From Nitrobium sp046350935 (GTDB taxonomy: Bacteria > Nitrospirota > Thermodesulfovibrionia > Thermodesulfovibrionales > Dissulfurispiraceae), in contig JAXLZK010000017.1 of assembly GCA_046350935.1 (NCBI GenBank), forward strand, positions 4,429 to 68,428: DNA of 64,000 nt, read 5' to 3'. The translations under genes and the position numbers were made by a program. This document shows, piece after piece, positions 23,319-31,947 of this stretch. The notes under the pieces are model-generated. The model saw only the letters and a list, made by a program, of their open reading frames with translations. It made no database searches and had not been told where the DNA came from. Every line of letters starts with the position of its first letter. Position 1 is the stretch's first letter.

Positions 23319-23347
23319 CGCTAAATCATGTCACTCCTTTTTGTCAA
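23319..23347 (-). promoter_or_regulatory. Promoter of the B12-riboswitch operon
   Basis: TTGACA (23342-23347) with a 17-base spacer to TTAGCG (23319-23324) on the minus strand, about 45 bases upstream of the riboswitch. The -35 is perfect, the -10 weak. Confidence 0.55.
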
Positions 23348-23418
23348 CAGAAAAATTCAGGTGAGGCGACAAGCGCTGAAAGTCCGTACTTTTCCGCACC
23401 CCCACGGGGCCGGGCCGT

Positions 23419-23448
23419 TTGACACCGCCTGCCCAACTTTGTTTTACT
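23419..23448 (+). promoter_or_regulatory. Promoter candidate for tRNA-His
   Basis: TTGACA (23419-23424), an 18-base spacer and TTTACT (23443-23448), 40 bases before the tRNA. It is divergent from the riboswitch operon promoter. Confidence 0.5.
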
Positions 23449-23487
23449 AGTGAATAGCTACCGTCAACGGATACACATCCATTCCAT

Positions 23488-23564
23488 GGTGGGCGTAGCT
23501 CAACGGTCAGAGTACTGGACTGTGGCTCCAGGTGTTGGGGGTTCGAGTCCCCTCGCCCACCCCA
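23488..23564 (+). tRNA. tRNA-His (GTG)
   Basis: Full cloverleaf: acceptor GTGGGCG/CGCCCAC, D-arm with GCTCAACGGTCAGAGT, anticodon stem CTGGA/TCCAG with loop CTGTGGC (anticodon GTG), and T-arm GGGGGTTCGAGTCCCC. It has the histidine-specific extra G at position -1 (23488) opposite C73, and an encoded 3' CCA (23562-23564). Confidence 0.95.
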
Positions 23565-23618
23565 CTTCCCTTGCAGCAAAACGATCGCGCTTCCGCCTTC
23601 CCGCCTTCCTGAAGGAAC

Positions 23619-23645
23619 NNNNNNNNNNGGGGCCTTGCGGCCCCG
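23619..23645. other. Assembly gap (10 N) beside a GC-rich hairpin
   Basis: Ten N at 23619-23628 are followed by GGGGCC-TTGC-GGCCCC (23629-23644), a strong hairpin 20 bases after the stop of the MCP gene, probably its terminator. The T-tract would fall in the gap. Confidence 0.5.
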
Positions 23646-23666
23646 CAAAGCCGTTCCTTGTATTTT

Positions 23667-25349
23667 TCAGACTTTAAACTGACCAACCACGCTCCGGAGG
23701 TTCCCGGCAAGCCTCGCAAGGTCCGACGAGGACTGGGCGATCTGCGCCGAGCCCGAAGACATGTCCCTCGTGCCTGACGCCACGTTTTCGATGTCTCCGT
23801 TTATCTGATCCGAAACGGTAGACATCTGCTCGGTCGCGGAAGCGATCTGCTGCACCATGGAATGCAGCTCGTCCACACTCCGCACGATTTTCCCGAGGGC
23901 GCCCCCCGCCTGCGTCGAGTACTCGACCCCGACCTCCACCTGCCGGGTGGCGGCCTCCATGGCATCGACGGCTCCCTCCACCTCATCCTGGATCCCTTTT
24001 ATCATTCCGCCGATCTCCGAGGTGGCCCGTGCGGTCCTCTCCGCCAGCTTCCGCACCTCGTCGGCGACAACGGCAAAGCCCCTGCCCTGCTCCCCGGCCC
24101 GCGCCGCCTCGATAGCGGCATTCAGGGCGAGGAGGTTCGTCTGGTCCGCGATGTCCTTGATCACTCCGATAATCTCTCCGATCTGCCTCGACTTGTCGCC
24201 CAGCATCCCCACCGTCCTCGCGGAATCGCTCACTGTCTGCGCGATGGCCTTCACCTCTCCCACCGCCTTATCGACGATTCTGCCGCCTTCCTTCGCGGTA
24301 TCCGCCGCAGCGGTCGCGGAGGCCGCGATATTAGAGGCATTCCGGGCAATATCGACGACCGTCTGGGACATCTCCGACGAGGAGGTGGCGATTTGCTGCG
24401 ACATCCCCGCCTGACCCGCTATGGTCCTCGTGATCTGTTCAGAGCTGGAGCTGAGCTCCTCGCTCCCCGCCGCCACCCTCTCGGAGGCTTCCTTGATGTC
24501 CGCCACAATGCCTTTCAGCCGCTCCGTCATGGTCTTCATCGCGGCAAACACCCCCGTATCCTTCTTCCCCGAAGCGGCAAGTGTCACGGTCAGGTCGCCC
24601 TCCGAAATCCTCCGGGCGATCTCCGCGATGAAAGCAGGCTCCCCTCCCATCTGCCGCAGCACCTTCCGCTGGATGATCAGATACGAGGCGAAGAGCATGC
24701 AGAGCGCCAGGACGAGCATCCCGAGGCTCAGTGCGAGATAGAGATACCCTTTCCGGGCAGAGGACGCCACCGTCCCCTTCGTTCTTTCGTCGAGCAGGGA
24801 GAAGAACTCGTCGATGGGCTTCATGATGATCGCCTTGTCGCCATGGTACTTCGCGTCGAACATGATGCGCCGGGCCATCTCCATGTCCGGGCTTCCCCTC
24901 TTCGTGTATTTCCCCGTCCCGTCGTTGAACAGCCCCTTTACCGCATTCATCGCAATCGTCTCCGTGGTGACGAGAGCGTTCGAGTTGTCCTCCGCCTCCT
25001 TCAGCTTGGCGAACTCCGCGCTCGTGAAGCCCAGCTCCTGCATCAATGTCTTCAGCGCCGCGGTCCTGCCATCGGGGCGGGGCTTCTTGCCGTTCCGCAC
25101 GTCGAGGATATTCCAGTACTCCTTCTCGTACGCGCCGTCCCCGGTTACGACGTAGGTGCGCGCCAGTCGCGTCAGCTCGTCGGAGCTGAATTTGAGCTCG
25201 TTCGCCCTGAGAAAGGACTCATACCGGACCTGCTGACTGCGGACGAGCTCCTGCCGGTTCAGCAGCATGAAGACTGTTACCACGGCGAGACCGGCAAAGA
25301 GAATGACAAACCCTGCGGCAATGATCGTAAACATCTTCTTCAGTGACAT
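23667..25349 (-). CDS. Methyl-accepting chemotaxis protein
   Basis: A 560-residue chemoreceptor: first transmembrane helix at about 8-30, a periplasmic sensing domain of about 160 residues (helical, with RYESFLRANELKFSSDEL), a second helix near 205-228, a HAMP segment (RISEGDLTVTLA) and a long coiled-coil signalling domain whose hairpin tip IADQTNLLALNAAIEAARAG is intact. It controls CheA kinase activity via CheW. No C-terminal CheR/CheB-docking pentapeptide is seen. Start ATG 25347-25349 with GGAGG. Last gene of a run with cheB, cheW and an Hpt gene. Confidence 0.92.
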   Translation of the reverse strand: MSLKKMFTIIAAGFVILFAGLAVVTVFMLLNRQELVRSQQVRYESFLRANELKFSSDELTRLARTYVVTGDGAYEKEYWNILDVRNGKKPRPDGRTAALKTLMQELGFTSAEFAKLKEAEDNSNALVTTETIAMNAVKGLFNDGTGKYTKRGSPDMEMARRIMFDAKYHGDKAIIMKPIDEFFSLLDERTKGTVASSARKGYLYLALSLGMLVLALCMLFASYLIIQRKVLRQMGGEPAFIAEIARRISEGDLTVTLAASGKKDTGVFAAMKTMTERLKGIVADIKEASERVAAGSEELSSSSEQITRTIAGQAGMSQQIATSSSEMSQTVVDIARNASNIAASATAAADTAKEGGRIVDKAVGEVKAIAQTVSDSARTVGMLGDKSRQIGEIIGVIKDIADQTNLLALNAAIEAARAGEQGRGFAVVADEVRKLAERTARATSEIGGMIKGIQDEVEGAVDAMEAATRQVEVGVEYSTQAGGALGKIVRSVDELHSMVQQIASATEQMSTVSDQINGDIENVASGTRDMSSGSAQIAQSSSDLARLAGNLRSVVGQFKV

Positions 25350-25434
25350 ATTTACCTCCACTATGCACCAGTTTTACGCCTGTATCTCTCCTGCCCTTCT
25401 CCCACGGAGAGGGCAGATTTCCCGCGCCTTCTCT

Positions 25435-26070
25435 TCAGCTGCCCTTTTCGCCCGGCAGCGAGAGGAGATCCACAAGAAGCCGCACGATAGCGCCAGGAGG
25501 GGAGATCCGGGTCACCGCCCCGAGCGCAGCCGCTTTTCCGGACATGCCGAATATACCGGAGGACTCCCCGCCCTGTGCGATGCCCTGAGCGATGGTAAAC
25601 GCCCCCCGTTTTCGCATCTCTTTCAGCCCCCTCGCTCCGTCCTCTCCCCTCCCGGTCAGGATGATGCCCACCGCATTCCTGCCCGCATGCCGGGCGACGG
25701 ACCTGAACAGGACATCCACGGAAGGCTTCACATAATTGACAGGGGGGCCGTCCGTCAGCTCCGTATAGTACAGCGCCCCGCTCCTCCTGACGGACAGATG
25801 TCTGCCTCCCGGCGCGATCAGCACCGTCCCCCGCATGACCCTCTCCCCGTCGCCCGCCTCCCGCACGTCGAGATCCGAGAGCGCGTTCAGCCTCGCTGCA
25901 AAAGACCTTGTCAAGACGGACGGCATGTGCAGCACGATTACAATGCCCGGCACCGATTCGGGCAGGGCGGTTACGATTTCCGTCACCGCGTGCGTGCCGC
26001 CCGTCGAGCCGCCGATCGCAATGAGCGTACTGGAGACGGTCTCCTCTGTCACTGCCCTTTTTTCTTCCAT
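25435..26070 (-). CDS. CheB-type protein-glutamate methylesterase without receiver domain
   Basis: A 211-residue catalytic CheB domain that would demethylate (or deamidate) the receptor encoded next to it. The triad is present: Ser22 in GGSTGG, His48 in VLHMP and Asp144 in TGRGEDGARGL (the usual motif is TGMGxDGAxG, so Met is replaced by Arg). There is no N-terminal response-regulator domain, so activity would not be switched by CheA phosphorylation in the standard way. The start at 26068-26070 is preferred; the frame is open to 26103. Confidence 0.85.
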   Translation of the reverse strand: MEEKRAVTEETVSSTLIAIGGSTGGTHAVTEIVTALPESVPGIVIVLHMPSVLTRSFAARLNALSDLDVREAGDGERVMRGTVLIAPGGRHLSVRRSGALYYTELTDGPPVNYVKPSVDVLFRSVARHAGRNAVGIILTGRGEDGARGLKEMRKRGAFTIAQGIAQGGESSGIFGMSGKAAALGAVTRISPPGAIVRLLVDLLSLPGEKGS

Positions 26071-26160
26071 TTCCGGATTCGACCTCCTGCACCCGCGCCG
26101 CATCCGCGCAGCGGATGCCCCCCCTCACGGAGAGCCGCTGCGCTCCCGCCGGCATTCATT

Positions 26161-26679
26161 TTATTCCCGCTCCAAAAGCGCATGGGCGGCTTCCGCGGCC
26201 CCGCGCACCGCCGACGCCTCTCCCCCGGTAAGGACCCTGTCGATGTCGAGGACGAGCACCAGTCTGTCGTCTACCCGCCCGATCCCCCTGATAAAGTCGG
26301 TGTTGAGGCGGCTGCCGAAATGCGGGGGGGAGGCGATGGACTCCTCAGGCATGTGCAGGACATCCGATACGGAATCGACGATTAGCCCCATGATGCCCCC
26401 CGAGAACTCCGTAACGATGACGCAGGTGTGCTCCGCGCTCCCTTCCCGCTCCATGCCGAACTTCGTCTTCAGATCGACGACGGGGATGACGGTCCCCCTC
26501 AGGCTGATCACCCCTTTCAGGTAGTCGGGAAGGTGCGGGACCTTCGTCACGTTCGTCAGTACGATGATCTCCTGCACCTCGACCGCATCGACGGCGAACT
26601 CCTCGCCGTTGATCGTAAAAGTCACATACTGCCGCCCCTTTGTTGCCTGTTCCCTGCTCTCCGCTCCTAAGCTCGCCAT
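26161..26679 (-). CDS. cheW: CheW coupling protein
   Basis: A 172-residue CheW domain (about residues 15-155) that bridges receptor and kinase. Motifs: YVTFTINGEEFAVDAVEVQE, KVPHLPDYLKGVISLRGTVI, PVVDLKTKFG, and GLIVDSVSDVL. The start at 26677-26679 follows GAGGAGG; the upstream ATG at 26700 lacks support. It precedes the methylesterase gene in the cluster. Confidence 0.92.
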   Translation of the reverse strand: MASLGAESREQATKGRQYVTFTINGEEFAVDAVEVQEIIVLTNVTKVPHLPDYLKGVISLRGTVIPVVDLKTKFGMEREGSAEHTCVIVTEFSGGIMGLIVDSVSDVLHMPEESIASPPHFGSRLNTDFIRGIGRVDDRLVLVLDIDRVLTGGEASAVRGAAEAAHALLERE

Positions 26680-26742
26680 AACGACCTCCTCGTTGTGCAT
26701 TTATTTTTCACGCTTCCCTCAGCATTCTCAGCGGGAAGCCCG

Positions 26743-27138
26743 TCATTCCCGCACCTTTCCATGGCGATGCAGCCAAACCTCGCAGGGGGAGAAATCGAAG
26801 GATTCCCCCGACGCGGCAGCGTCGAGCAGGCTCCACAGGAGATCGGTCGCATCAAGCAGCGCGTCGATGCCCTCCTGCCTGACAGGACCTGAAAGGCGCT
26901 GCAAGGACGACAGGAGGTCCTCCATACCGTGCGCAAAGCGCTGCACCTCCTCAAGACCGAAGACGCTGCCGCTCCCCTTGATGCTATGAACGATCCTGAG
27001 GAGAGCGCTCAGTTCGTCGCCGTCGTCTGGGGCTTTCTCCAGCCGCAGCACCCCGTTCTCGATATCGATGATCCATTCCTTCGCGGTCGCGAGGAACGAG
27101 GAGCGCAGGAGATCGTATCGGTCATCCCTATTCATCAT
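26743..27138 (-). CDS. Stand-alone histidine phosphotransfer (Hpt) protein
   Basis: A 131-residue four-helix Hpt domain with the phospho-acceptor His51 in LRIVHSIKGSGSVFGL, the classic HSIKGS motif of CheA P1 domains. No kinase, dimerisation or CheW-like domain follows, so it would relay phosphate rather than generate it, or be the detached P1 domain of a split CheA. First gene of the chemosensory cluster; GAGGTGG lies before the ATG at 27136-27138. The 27139-27379 interval upstream holds only an 8-bp CCCCCTCT/AGAGGGGG hairpin near 27330. Confidence 0.85.
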   Translation of the reverse strand: MMNRDDRYDLLRSSFLATAKEWIIDIENGVLRLEKAPDDGDELSALLRIVHSIKGSGSVFGLEEVQRFAHGMEDLLSSLQRLSGPVRQEGIDALLDATDLLWSLLDAAASGESFDFSPCEVWLHRHGKVRE

Positions 27139-27379
27139 GTTCCACCTCACCGTGCGTTTCACCGCTCCCGCGGGCCGGTCCGCCGCACTCGTAGTAGCTT
27201 CTCAGGTATAGTCTAGATTTTCCGGCACGCCGAAGAATATCGGACGGACGATGAAATATCTGTCGTTATCCGCCAGGCGGCTATCGTGGTTTCCACTACA
27301 CGACAGGGAAAGAGGGCGACCTCTCTTTTCCCCCTCTGAGGGCAAGAGGGGGTGAGGGGCTCATCGTGAGGGGTACGGG

Positions 27380-28009
27380 TCAGACGAGGTTATTCTCGAC
27401 GGCGTAGCGCACTATCTCTGCGTTGGTCTTCATATTCATCTTTTCGAGGACCCGGGAGCGGTAGGTGCCGACCGTACTGGTGCTGATGCAGAGCTCTTCG
27501 GCGATCTCCCCCGTCGCCTTTCCCGCCGCGATCAGGCACAGGATCTGGAACTCGCGGTTGGACAGCTCCTCGTGGGACGGCTTCCCGCCGTCCAGCGCAA
27601 TGAACGAAGCCAGCTTTTCGGCGAGGGAAAGACTGACGTATTTCCCCCCTGCCGCGATCTTCCGTATCGCCTTCACCAGCTCGTCCGGGGCGCTCTTCTT
27701 GGTGACATAGCCGGACGCCCCCGACTTGAAAGCCCGCACCGCAAACTGCTCCTCGGGAAAGCTGCTCAGAATGAGCACGGAGAGCGAGGGGTGCCTGCTC
27801 TTCAATTCCTCCAGGACGTCGAGCCCGCTCTTGTCGGGAAGGGAGATGTCGAGAACGACGAGATCGAAACGCCCCTTCCCGGCGCTTTCGAGCGCCTCGT
27901 ACGCGGTCTGCGCCTCTCCCGCCACCTCCAGGTCCGGCTCTGAAGAGAGGGTATGTTTCAACCCGCGCAGGACGAGGGGATGGTCATCCACGACGAGTAT
28001 CTTTATCAT
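27380..28009 (-). CDS. NarL/FixJ-family response regulator
   Basis: A 209-residue transcriptional regulator. Receiver domain: Asp8-Asp9, phospho-acceptor Asp54 in VVLDISLPDKSG and Lys104 in YVTKK. A C-terminal LuxR-type helix-turn-helix (about 145-209) shows LSNREFQILCLIAAGKATGEI, written here as its first 21 residues minus the last overlap, and the recognition-helix region STSTVGTYRSRVLEKM. Its start overlaps the histidine kinase stop by 26 bases, so the two form a two-component pair. Confidence 0.93.
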   Translation of the reverse strand: MIKILVVDDHPLVLRGLKHTLSSEPDLEVAGEAQTAYEALESAGKGRFDLVVLDISLPDKSGLDVLEELKSRHPSLSVLILSSFPEEQFAVRAFKSGASGYVTKKSAPDELVKAIRKIAAGGKYVSLSLAEKLASFIALDGGKPSHEELSNREFQILCLIAAGKATGEIAEELCISTSTVGTYRSRVLEKMNMKTNAEIVRYAVENNLV

Positions 28010-31000
28010 GGTCTTCTCCTTTTTTCGGAATGGAAGCAACCAGGGTGTTGCCCTCTCCCGGAATGCCGGTCAGAGTGACGCGTCCGCCGAGCATCTCCGC
28101 GCGCTCCCTCATCCCGAGCAGGCCGAAGGACCGGGAAGTCCTCATCTCCTGCTCCGTGATGCCCCTGCCGTTGTCCCTGACCTCCAGGACAAGGGTGTCC
28201 TCCTGCTCCCTCAGCACTACCGCGACCCGGGTCGCGCCGGCGTGGCGGGCGACATTGGTCAGCGATTCCTGCAGGATGCGGAAGAGGGCGGTGGCGAGGT
28301 CGCGGGAGAGGGTGAGGTGCTCGTCCCCTGATAAGGACGCCCGGATCCCGGTCCTCTTCTGGAAGTCCGCCACCTGCCACTCCACCGCAGCGACGAGCCC
28401 CAGGTGGTCGAGGATGCCCGGCCTCAGCTCCATGGCGATCCGGTGGACGATTTCGACGATATCGTCGATGCAGCCCGACAGGCTGCCCGCCCCGGCAAGC
28501 AGGGCGCTCTTCTCCTCTATGTCCAGCATGCCGATGTTCCTGGAAAGGGCCGTAAGGTCCAGCTTCAAACCCGTCAGGGCCTGCCCCAGCTCGTCGTGGA
28601 TCTCCCGTGCGATCGTCGTCCTTTCCGCCTCGCGGGCGGACTCGAGATGCGCGGCGAGGTTCCTCATCTGCTCCCGCGAAAAACGGAGCGCCTCCTCGGC
28701 CTTCCTGAACTCAGTGACGTCCTGGACGGTCCCCAGGACCCTCTCCGGCGCACCGGCCTCATCGTACACGATCCTGCCCTGTGCGTGGATGGTCCGTTCT
28801 TCCGCATCCGCCTTCACGATGCGGTAATCGACGGCGTAGTCCTTTCTCTCCTGCAGGGCGGCGCTCAGGGCTCCCCTGGTCGCATCCCGGTCACCGGGAT
28901 GGATGCAGCCGAGGAAAAACTCGTAATCGGCGGGCACCCCCTGCGGATCGAGGCCGAAAATACGGTAGAACTCGTCGGACCACCACCGCCTCCCGCTCCG
29001 TACGTCCCACTCCCAGTTGCCGATGCGGGCGAGCCTCTGGGCCTCGGCAAGCCTGTCCCTCGTCTTTCTCAGCTCCTCCTGAGCCCATCTCCTTTCGGTG
29101 ATGTCTTCGGCAATGCCGATGACGTAGTAGGGCTCCCCCTGTTCGGTGCGCATCAGCAGCAGCCTCTGCGACGCCAGCCTGCTCTCCCCGTCTTTTCTCA
29201 GATACCGCTTTTCGAGCAGGCAGGTGTCGAGCTCCCCCCTGAGCACCTGTCCTTCCGGGGAGTCGGCAGTGCGGGGATCCGCGGAGGGATCTCCGGGCTG
29301 TGTGTAGTCGTCGGGGGAGAGGGACAGGAGCTCCTCCTCGGACCGGTCCACGATGGTGCAGAAGGCCTTGTTGACCCTGACGATCGCACCTCCGTGCCCC
29401 GCGATAAAGGCTCCGATGGGCATGTTCTCGAAAATCTTCTTGTACTGCTTCTCGTTGATCTTCAGCAAGGCCTCGTCCCGCTTGCGTTCGGTGATGTCCG
29501 TGTGGGTGCCCACCATCCGCAGCGGCTTCAGGTCGTCGGTCCACGACACGACCTTCCCCTGGTCCAGGATCCATACGTAGGACCCGTCCTTGCACTTCAT
29601 CCGGTGTTCGGTGGAGTAAAAGGGGGTTTCACCCGCAAGGTATTTCCGGACTGCGTCGAGCGTCGGGGCCAGGTCCTCAGGATGGATCCTCCGCTCCCAT
29701 TCGCCGAGGGAGTGCGCGATTTCGTAATTCTCGTATCCTAGCATTTTCTTCCACCGCCGGGAGAAAAAGACCTCGTTCGTGCGGAGGTTCCAGTCCCACA
29801 CGCCCTGGTCGCCCCCTTCGAGGGCCAATTCCCAGCGCTCCTCGCTCTCCTTCAGCGACTCCTCGGCGCTCCTGCGCATCGCGACCTCGGCCCTGAGCTC
29901 TTCGTTGACGCGCGAGAGGTCCTCGGTCCGCTCGCGGATGCGGGAGTCGAGGGTCGCATTGAGGGCCTGCAGCTCGTGAAATTTCTCGCGCAACAGCTCC
30001 GCCGTCGTCCTGAAGTTGGCGATCAGGTCCGCTATTTCGACGAGGCGGCTCCGCGGCCATTCGAGAGCGCTCCTGTCCGAGAGCAAGGCAGGAAGAGAGG
30101 TGGTAATGTGCACAAGACGCGCCAGGGGGCGCGCCAGCGCCTCGCTCGCATAATGGGCGCTGCCCACCGCCAGCAGGGTAAGAATCAGGGCGATGGAAAG
30201 AATGCGGGTGACGATGGCGTTCATCTCGCTCACCTGGTGAGCCAGCGGCATCGCGACGACAAGGGTCCAGGGGACGGAGGGGCTCACCACGCCCTCCTGC
30301 ACATAGAAGGAATTGCTCCACCGCTCCAGAAAGGACGTATTCCTTCCCGCCGCAGGCATCAGGCGGTATGTCCCGGGCCCCAGCGGAAACATTTCAGCAC
30401 CTCTCTCCGTCCTGTACGCACCGGAGCCCGCCGCTCCTCTCCCGGTGCCGATAATAGCGTTCTTCTGCCTGTCCAGGAGGGTGAGGGTGAGGGAGGAGTC
30501 CGGAGCGGTCCTTTTCAATAACTCCCCAAGGGTGAGAGGGTCCACTACGCCCGCCGCATACCCTCTGAGCCCGCGCTCCCCCACGATGGGCGCCGCCACG
30601 ACCACCACGGGAGACGGATTGCCCAACCTGGCGACCATCACATCGGAGATGACCGGGGAGAGCGTCCTTTGCAGCTCTTTGAAGTAGGCCCTGTCTGAAA
30701 AGTCCACTCCGACGGTCGACCTGCCCCTCTCGTCGAAAAGAGGATAGTAGGCGACGGACACGGCGCTCCTGTTGCACACGCTCATGCGGAGGAAATCGGG
30801 CTCCGCCGCCTTCACCAGTTCGAGCTTCCTCTGTATCTCCGCGACCGACTCCTTTTCGGGGTCTCCCGCAAGGGCAGCCAGCGCGGTAACGGTGTGCATA
30901 TGCTTCTCCACCCACAGCCCGACCGCCTGCCGGGACATGGCGGAGGTCCTGTGAAGCATCTGCAGGCCGTACGACTCCAGATACTCCCTGTCGTTCCGGA

Positions 31001-31574
31001 CCTCGCTCACCATCACGACGAGCGTGGGGAAGAGGACGACCGAGGCCAGGATAGAGAAAATCGTATGCTTCAGGGAGACGGCGCCCTCGACCGCGCACTC
31101 CGTTTCCCCGAAGCGGCGGATCAGGTGGTTGAAAAGGAGGGCGGCGACAAGGGAGTTGAAAATACCGTTGAAGCCCTGCTTCAGCATCACCATCACCGTC
31201 CCCTGGCCCCCGACCCCCAGGATCCCGTAATAGAACACCCCTGCGAGGGGCATGCCGATGCAGAGCCAGTAGGCCGTATCGATCAGGATGATATTCCCTT
31301 CTTTCCGGCGCAGGAATACGCCGACGAAAAGGGCCTCGCACGCCAGGATCACCGCGGCATAGGGGTGGTTCCATGAAAAATAGGTATACCCCCCGGCGAC
31401 GACGGCGGCGAGCGTGCCCCAGGCTGTTCCGTACAGGCGCACCACGAGCAGGACCGCAATGCTGCCGAACAGGAGATCGACATGGTGGAAAAGGGGAAGG
31501 TTGAAATAGTTCCCGGCAAGGCCCGCCGGAATGAGGGTGAAAAGCACCGCCGCCTTTCGTGTCGGTTTCGTCAT
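27984..31574 (-). CDS. Membrane sensor histidine kinase with Cache-like and three PAS domains
   Basis: A 1196-residue NarX/DegS-type kinase. The N-terminus has about six transmembrane helices (residues 8-180), then a helix, a Cache-like extracytoplasmic sensor (about 210-460) and a further helix leading to a HAMP-like coiled coil. Three PAS/PAC units follow, each ending in a DITERK-like motif (GTHTDITERK, IAEDITERR, TVQDVTEF). The HisKA_3 box TIAREIHDELGQALTGLKLD contains the phosphorylated His, and the ATPase has LQESLTNVARHAGATRV and DNGRGI. The start at 31572-31574 was chosen because the six-helix region begins there. It pairs with the overlapping NarL-type regulator. The ligand is unknown. 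Confidence 0.9.
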   Translation of the reverse strand: MTKPTRKAAVLFTLIPAGLAGNYFNLPLFHHVDLLFGSIAVLLVVRLYGTAWGTLAAVVAGGYTYFSWNHPYAAVILACEALFVGVFLRRKEGNIILIDTAYWLCIGMPLAGVFYYGILGVGGQGTVMVMLKQGFNGIFNSLVAALLFNHLIRRFGETECAVEGAVSLKHTIFSILASVVLFPTLVVMVSEVRNDREYLESYGLQMLHRTSAMSRQAVGLWVEKHMHTVTALAALAGDPEKESVAEIQRKLELVKAAEPDFLRMSVCNRSAVSVAYYPLFDERGRSTVGVDFSDRAYFKELQRTLSPVISDVMVARLGNPSPVVVVAAPIVGERGLRGYAAGVVDPLTLGELLKRTAPDSSLTLTLLDRQKNAIIGTGRGAAGSGAYRTERGAEMFPLGPGTYRLMPAAGRNTSFLERWSNSFYVQEGVVSPSVPWTLVVAMPLAHQVSEMNAIVTRILSIALILTLLAVGSAHYASEALARPLARLVHITTSLPALLSDRSALEWPRSRLVEIADLIANFRTTAELLREKFHELQALNATLDSRIRERTEDLSRVNEELRAEVAMRRSAEESLKESEERWELALEGGDQGVWDWNLRTNEVFFSRRWKKMLGYENYEIAHSLGEWERRIHPEDLAPTLDAVRKYLAGETPFYSTEHRMKCKDGSYVWILDQGKVVSWTDDLKPLRMVGTHTDITERKRDEALLKINEKQYKKIFENMPIGAFIAGHGGAIVRVNKAFCTIVDRSEEELLSLSPDDYTQPGDPSADPRTADSPEGQVLRGELDTCLLEKRYLRKDGESRLASQRLLLMRTEQGEPYYVIGIAEDITERRWAQEELRKTRDRLAEAQRLARIGNWEWDVRSGRRWWSDEFYRIFGLDPQGVPADYEFFLGCIHPGDRDATRGALSAALQERKDYAVDYRIVKADAEERTIHAQGRIVYDEAGAPERVLGTVQDVTEFRKAEEALRFSREQMRNLAAHLESAREAERTTIAREIHDELGQALTGLKLDLTALSRNIGMLDIEEKSALLAGAGSLSGCIDDIVEIVHRIAMELRPGILDHLGLVAAVEWQVADFQKRTGIRASLSGDEHLTLSRDLATALFRILQESLTNVARHAGATRVAVVLREQEDTLVLEVRDNGRGITEQEMRTSRSFGLLGMRERAEMLGGRVTLTGIPGEGNTLVASIPKKGEDHDKDTRRG

Positions 31575-31691
31575 GGTGTTCCGCCTGCCTTTCCGGGTGG
31601 ACCCTTTCCGCTGCCCATCTCCGGCAGGGGGCGCCCCGACCGGCCGGATCGATGGCCGTCGGGCCATTATAGCATATCCTCTGCGGCTCAC

Positions 31692-31721
31692 TTCACCTTT
31701 TGGACGGAAAAAAGGTATACT
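31692..31721 (+). promoter_or_regulatory. Promoter candidate for tRNA-Arg
   Basis: TTCACC (31692-31697), an 18-base spacer and TATACT (31716-31721), about 80 bases before the tRNA. Confidence 0.4.
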
Positions 31722-31799
31722 AAAGAAACCGGAAGGGATGCAGACCCCAAAGACGCCGGATTCCGTTGTATGCGCACTTTGGGTCTGTCTTTCCGTGGT

Positions 31800-31873
31800 G
31801 CGCCCGTAGCTCAGTGGATTAGAGCATCAGCCTCCGGAGCTGAGGGTCGGAGGTTCGAATCCTCTCGGGCGCG
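31800..31873 (+). tRNA. tRNA-Arg (CCG)
   Basis: Acceptor GCGCCCG/CGGGCGC, D-arm GCTCAGTGGATTAGAGC, anticodon stem TCAGC/GCTGA with loop CTCCGGA (anticodon CCG), T-arm GGAGGTTCGAATCCTC, discriminator G73. CCA is not encoded. Confidence 0.95.
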
Positions 31874-31882
31874 TTCCACGAA

Positions 31883-31922
31883 AAAAAGTCCGGAACCTGC
31901 GGTGCGGGTTCCGGACTTTTTG
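31883..31922. terminator. Bidirectional intrinsic terminator
   Basis: AAAAAGTCCGGAACC pairs perfectly with GGTTCCGGACTTTTT around a nine-base loop. The T-tract serves the tRNA on the plus strand and, read in reverse, ribBA on the minus strand. Confidence 0.9.
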
Positions 31923-31947
31923 CTTGTATGCTTCGGAGGTATCCCGC

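Noticed and set aside
27325..27352. CCCCCTCT/AGAGGGGG hairpin as terminator of the response-regulator gene
   Set aside because: The stem is perfect but there is no T-tract on either strand, so I did not call it a terminator.
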